Below the pieces are notes generated by a model that was not told where the DNA came from, ran no database searches, and was given only the letters and a program-made list of their open reading frames with translations. From Parietichytrium sp. I65-24A (lineage: Eukaryota > Sar > Bigyra > Thraustochytrida > Thraustochytriidae): DNA of 64,000 nt. Location: contig BLSF01000020.1 of NCBI GenBank assembly GCA_012862575.1, forward strand, positions 372,001 to 436,000, in the 5' to 3' direction. This document shows positions 62,267 through 64,000 of this stretch, piece by piece (position 1 is the first letter of the stretch; the number at the start of each line of letters is the position of its first letter). A program made the position numbers and the translations under genes.

Positions 62267-63636
62267 AACAACATCCCACTTGGCCATCCTGCGCTCGCTT
62301 GTTTTTTTCTGACTGGTGCAAAACACATTCCACGCATACCTACTCTACTTACTACCCGTCTCTTCAAACTGTCAGCCAGTCGGATTCTCTTGCTAGGACA
62401 GCTAGGACCTCGACAAGCGAGTGCTACTATACTCACTACATTAAAAGTTACCTGCTGCAAATTGCAACCAGGGAAACTGTTGGTGCCATCGAGTATCACA
62501 AGTTCACGCATGTGCACCTGAGCTCCGGATGAACTGGCTGTGAGCGTATGTGAGCGTGCAGGAGAACAAGGGACCGCAAATTCGCCGCCCTTTCGCACAA
62601 CTCCATACGTGAGCAGTACAAGTAATTAGTTCAATTTCGAAGTTGACCGCGAACTCTTTTCGCTGCACGCCTTTTCCTCTGGTCTGACTGCCAGTGTGAA
62701 TCCATGCCAACCCTTTTCCACTTTCTCGATCCACGATCTCAATCAAAAACAATTTCAGATTATGCGTACTGAAAATGAAAACGCATTTGGGCTGTGAACA
62801 AAACGCACCAACATCACCAACACAACCAATGCAGTTGATTGATTTCACAGTCAATGAGGAACATGGACACAGTGGAAATTGACTGAAGTTTTGCGTCTAC
62901 CACACACTACCAAGCTGTTATATAAATTAGAATAACCAGATATAACTGGTTCTACTAGCTAGGTAGCTTGCTAGTTGGCACCAATAACACCTCACGGACG
63001 AAGAACTGTTAGCAAAAATGTGGCGAACGCTATTTCGACTTAGACATGTTCAGATCCTAGGAGTGAGCATAGTCGAGCTAGAAGCCACAGGTGTTGTTAT
63101 TGTTCAATCATTGCAAACGCTACGCTCTCATTCACCGCCTTCGGCCAATCCATAATCCCCGATGGTACGACCGTGTTGGGACGTCCTATCCGTATTTTAG
63201 GGGAAGATTCCCCGATTCCCCGCCACTGCCGAACTGCTGAGAGTTCTCGTCCTACGTCCTACACAAAGAGTTGGTGTTGACGAAAAATTGCGTTTTTTTA
63301 ATGACTCCGTAGCGCTCTGCTAGCGATAACAGTGGGAGTGCACTCGCACCTTTGGCCCACGCAGCGCGAGGACAGCAGCATTTCGTGCAGCGCGAGTGCG
63401 ATTCACACAAGTCTCTAAGGTTATATAGTGAGGCTGGTACAGTAGGTGCGGGGGACGCATCAGGTGCGGGACGAGGGGACAGGGACGCCAGAGGGACGGG
63501 GCTCGAGCGCAGGAGTGGCGGACCGAGGACGGGAGATTGTGGGATTTGGAAGTGTTGTTGGCGCTGGAGACGCAAGTTGGAGTTGGCGCGGCGCAGGTAT
63601 TCGGGTGTTCAGGGGCTTGGAGGCCGAAATACTGAG
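62267..63636. promoter_or_regulatory. Intergenic region before the receptor gene
   Basis: About 1.4 kb hold the transporter 3' end and the receptor promoter. TCACAGTCAA is at 62845-62854. TTATATAAATTAG near 62933 is a TATA-like word but lies 700 bp upstream of the ATG. No further gene is supported. Confidence 0.5.
62845..62854 (+). promoter_or_regulatory. Recurrent decamer TCACAGTCAA
   Basis: An exact copy about 790 bp upstream of the class C receptor ATG. Confidence 0.45.
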
Positions 63637-64000
63637 ATGAATCGCAACGCGAGTTGCGATGCGCTGCCGGAGTTTGAGCTGTCGGAGCAGTGTCTGACGG
63701 TGTCGCGACTGTGTGAGAATGATGATTGGGACTATTGCAACAGCGTGATGACGCACGCGTACACGACGGGATCGGAGATTACGGTGCTGTGTTTGACATG
63801 CCTGTCCTTCGTGGTGCTGATCGGTATCACGTCTTACATCTATCAAAACAGGGAAACCAAAGTGGTCAAAAACAGTCCGCTCATCTACCTGATGGCCATG
63901 TCGGCTGGCTATGCGTGCCTACTTATCGCGCAGATGGTGTGGCCTTTGGAAAACTCGCGGGCTATGTGCTTTGCCAAGCCTTGGTTTTTAGCGCTTGGAT
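63637..64000 (+). CDS. Class C (GABA-B-like) G-protein-coupled receptor, 5' part only
   Basis: The frame starts at ATG 63637 and stays open for 121 codons to the window edge. The first 45 residues form a short ectodomain with Cys at 7, 19, 26 and 34. TM1 follows (about 47-69), then an intracellular loop RETKVVKNSPLIYL entering TM2, and then NSRAMCFAKPWFLALG, which matches the conserved Cys-containing start of TM3 in 7tm_3 receptors (Cys111). The KNSPLIYLM pattern is typical of the GABA-B-like branch found widely in protists. There is no Venus-flytrap ligand domain before TM1, unless an upstream exon supplies it. Ligand and coupling are unknown. Confidence 0.85.
   Translation, partial: MNRNASCDALPEFELSEQCLTVSRLCENDDWDYCNSVMTHAYTTGSEITVLCLTCLSFVVLIGITSYIYQNRETKVVKNSPLIYLMAMSAGYACLLIAQMVWPLENSRAMCFAKPWFLALG

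Overview
The window is nuclear DNA of a flagellated unicellular eukaryote with compact, intron-poor genes. It holds one complete axonemal dynein heavy chain read without introns over 12.8 kb, a flagellar-assembly type cochaperone, a PROPPIN autophagy protein, a mitochondrial ClpX and the start of a GABA-B-like class C receptor. Where introns occur they are short (about 70-190 nt) with GTAAGT or GTGAGT donors and AG acceptors. The standard genetic code fits all genes. This style, together with class C receptors and axonemal dyneins, suggests a stramenopile, perhaps a labyrinthulomycete/thraustochytrid. That placement is inference from gene style; no rRNA or marker phylogeny was available. I saw no rRNA, tRNA, CRISPR, LTR element, LINE or DNA transposon.

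Layout. 0-5 kb: a CLASP/TOG-domain protein converges on an RPAP3/SPAG1-like TPR cochaperone. 5-18 kb: the dynein heavy chain, divergent from the cochaperone across 1.2 kb. 18-31.9 kb: an APC-family amino acid permease, a 1159-residue coiled-coil protein, a small membrane protein, a duplicated EF-hand/T1-like protein and a tail-anchored-like membrane protein. 32-35 kb: a four-exon aldehyde dehydrogenase and a two-exon 124-residue coiled-coil protein. 35-44.3 kb: a 9.3 kb stretch without convincing genes, rich in 7-bp-period AGAATTC-type repeats, microsatellites and purine tracts. 44.3-53 kb: a four-repeat Myb protein, methionyl-tRNA synthetase and ClpX. 53-64 kb: a leucine-rich-repeat membrane protein, ATG18/WIPI, an ALKBH8-type AlkB dioxygenase, an SDN/REXO1-type exonuclease, an AAAP amino acid transporter and the 5' end of a class C GPCR that runs off the window.

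Functional themes. The left end is linked to microtubules and flagella (CLASP, RPAP3/SPAG1-like factor, dynein). The right end mixes RNA biology (MetRS, AlkB, exonuclease), mitochondrial proteostasis (ClpX), autophagy and membrane transport or signalling. There is no operon logic; genes are mostly in divergent or convergent pairs, some separated by only 25-95 bp. Several long frames begin in-frame with TTG or GTG; for those I place the start at the first ATG. The most unusual noncoding signals are a 10-mer, TCACAGTCAA, found at least six times in intergenic DNA, and the heptamer repeat family between 35 and 41.5 kb. I did not find a clearly new multi-gene system.
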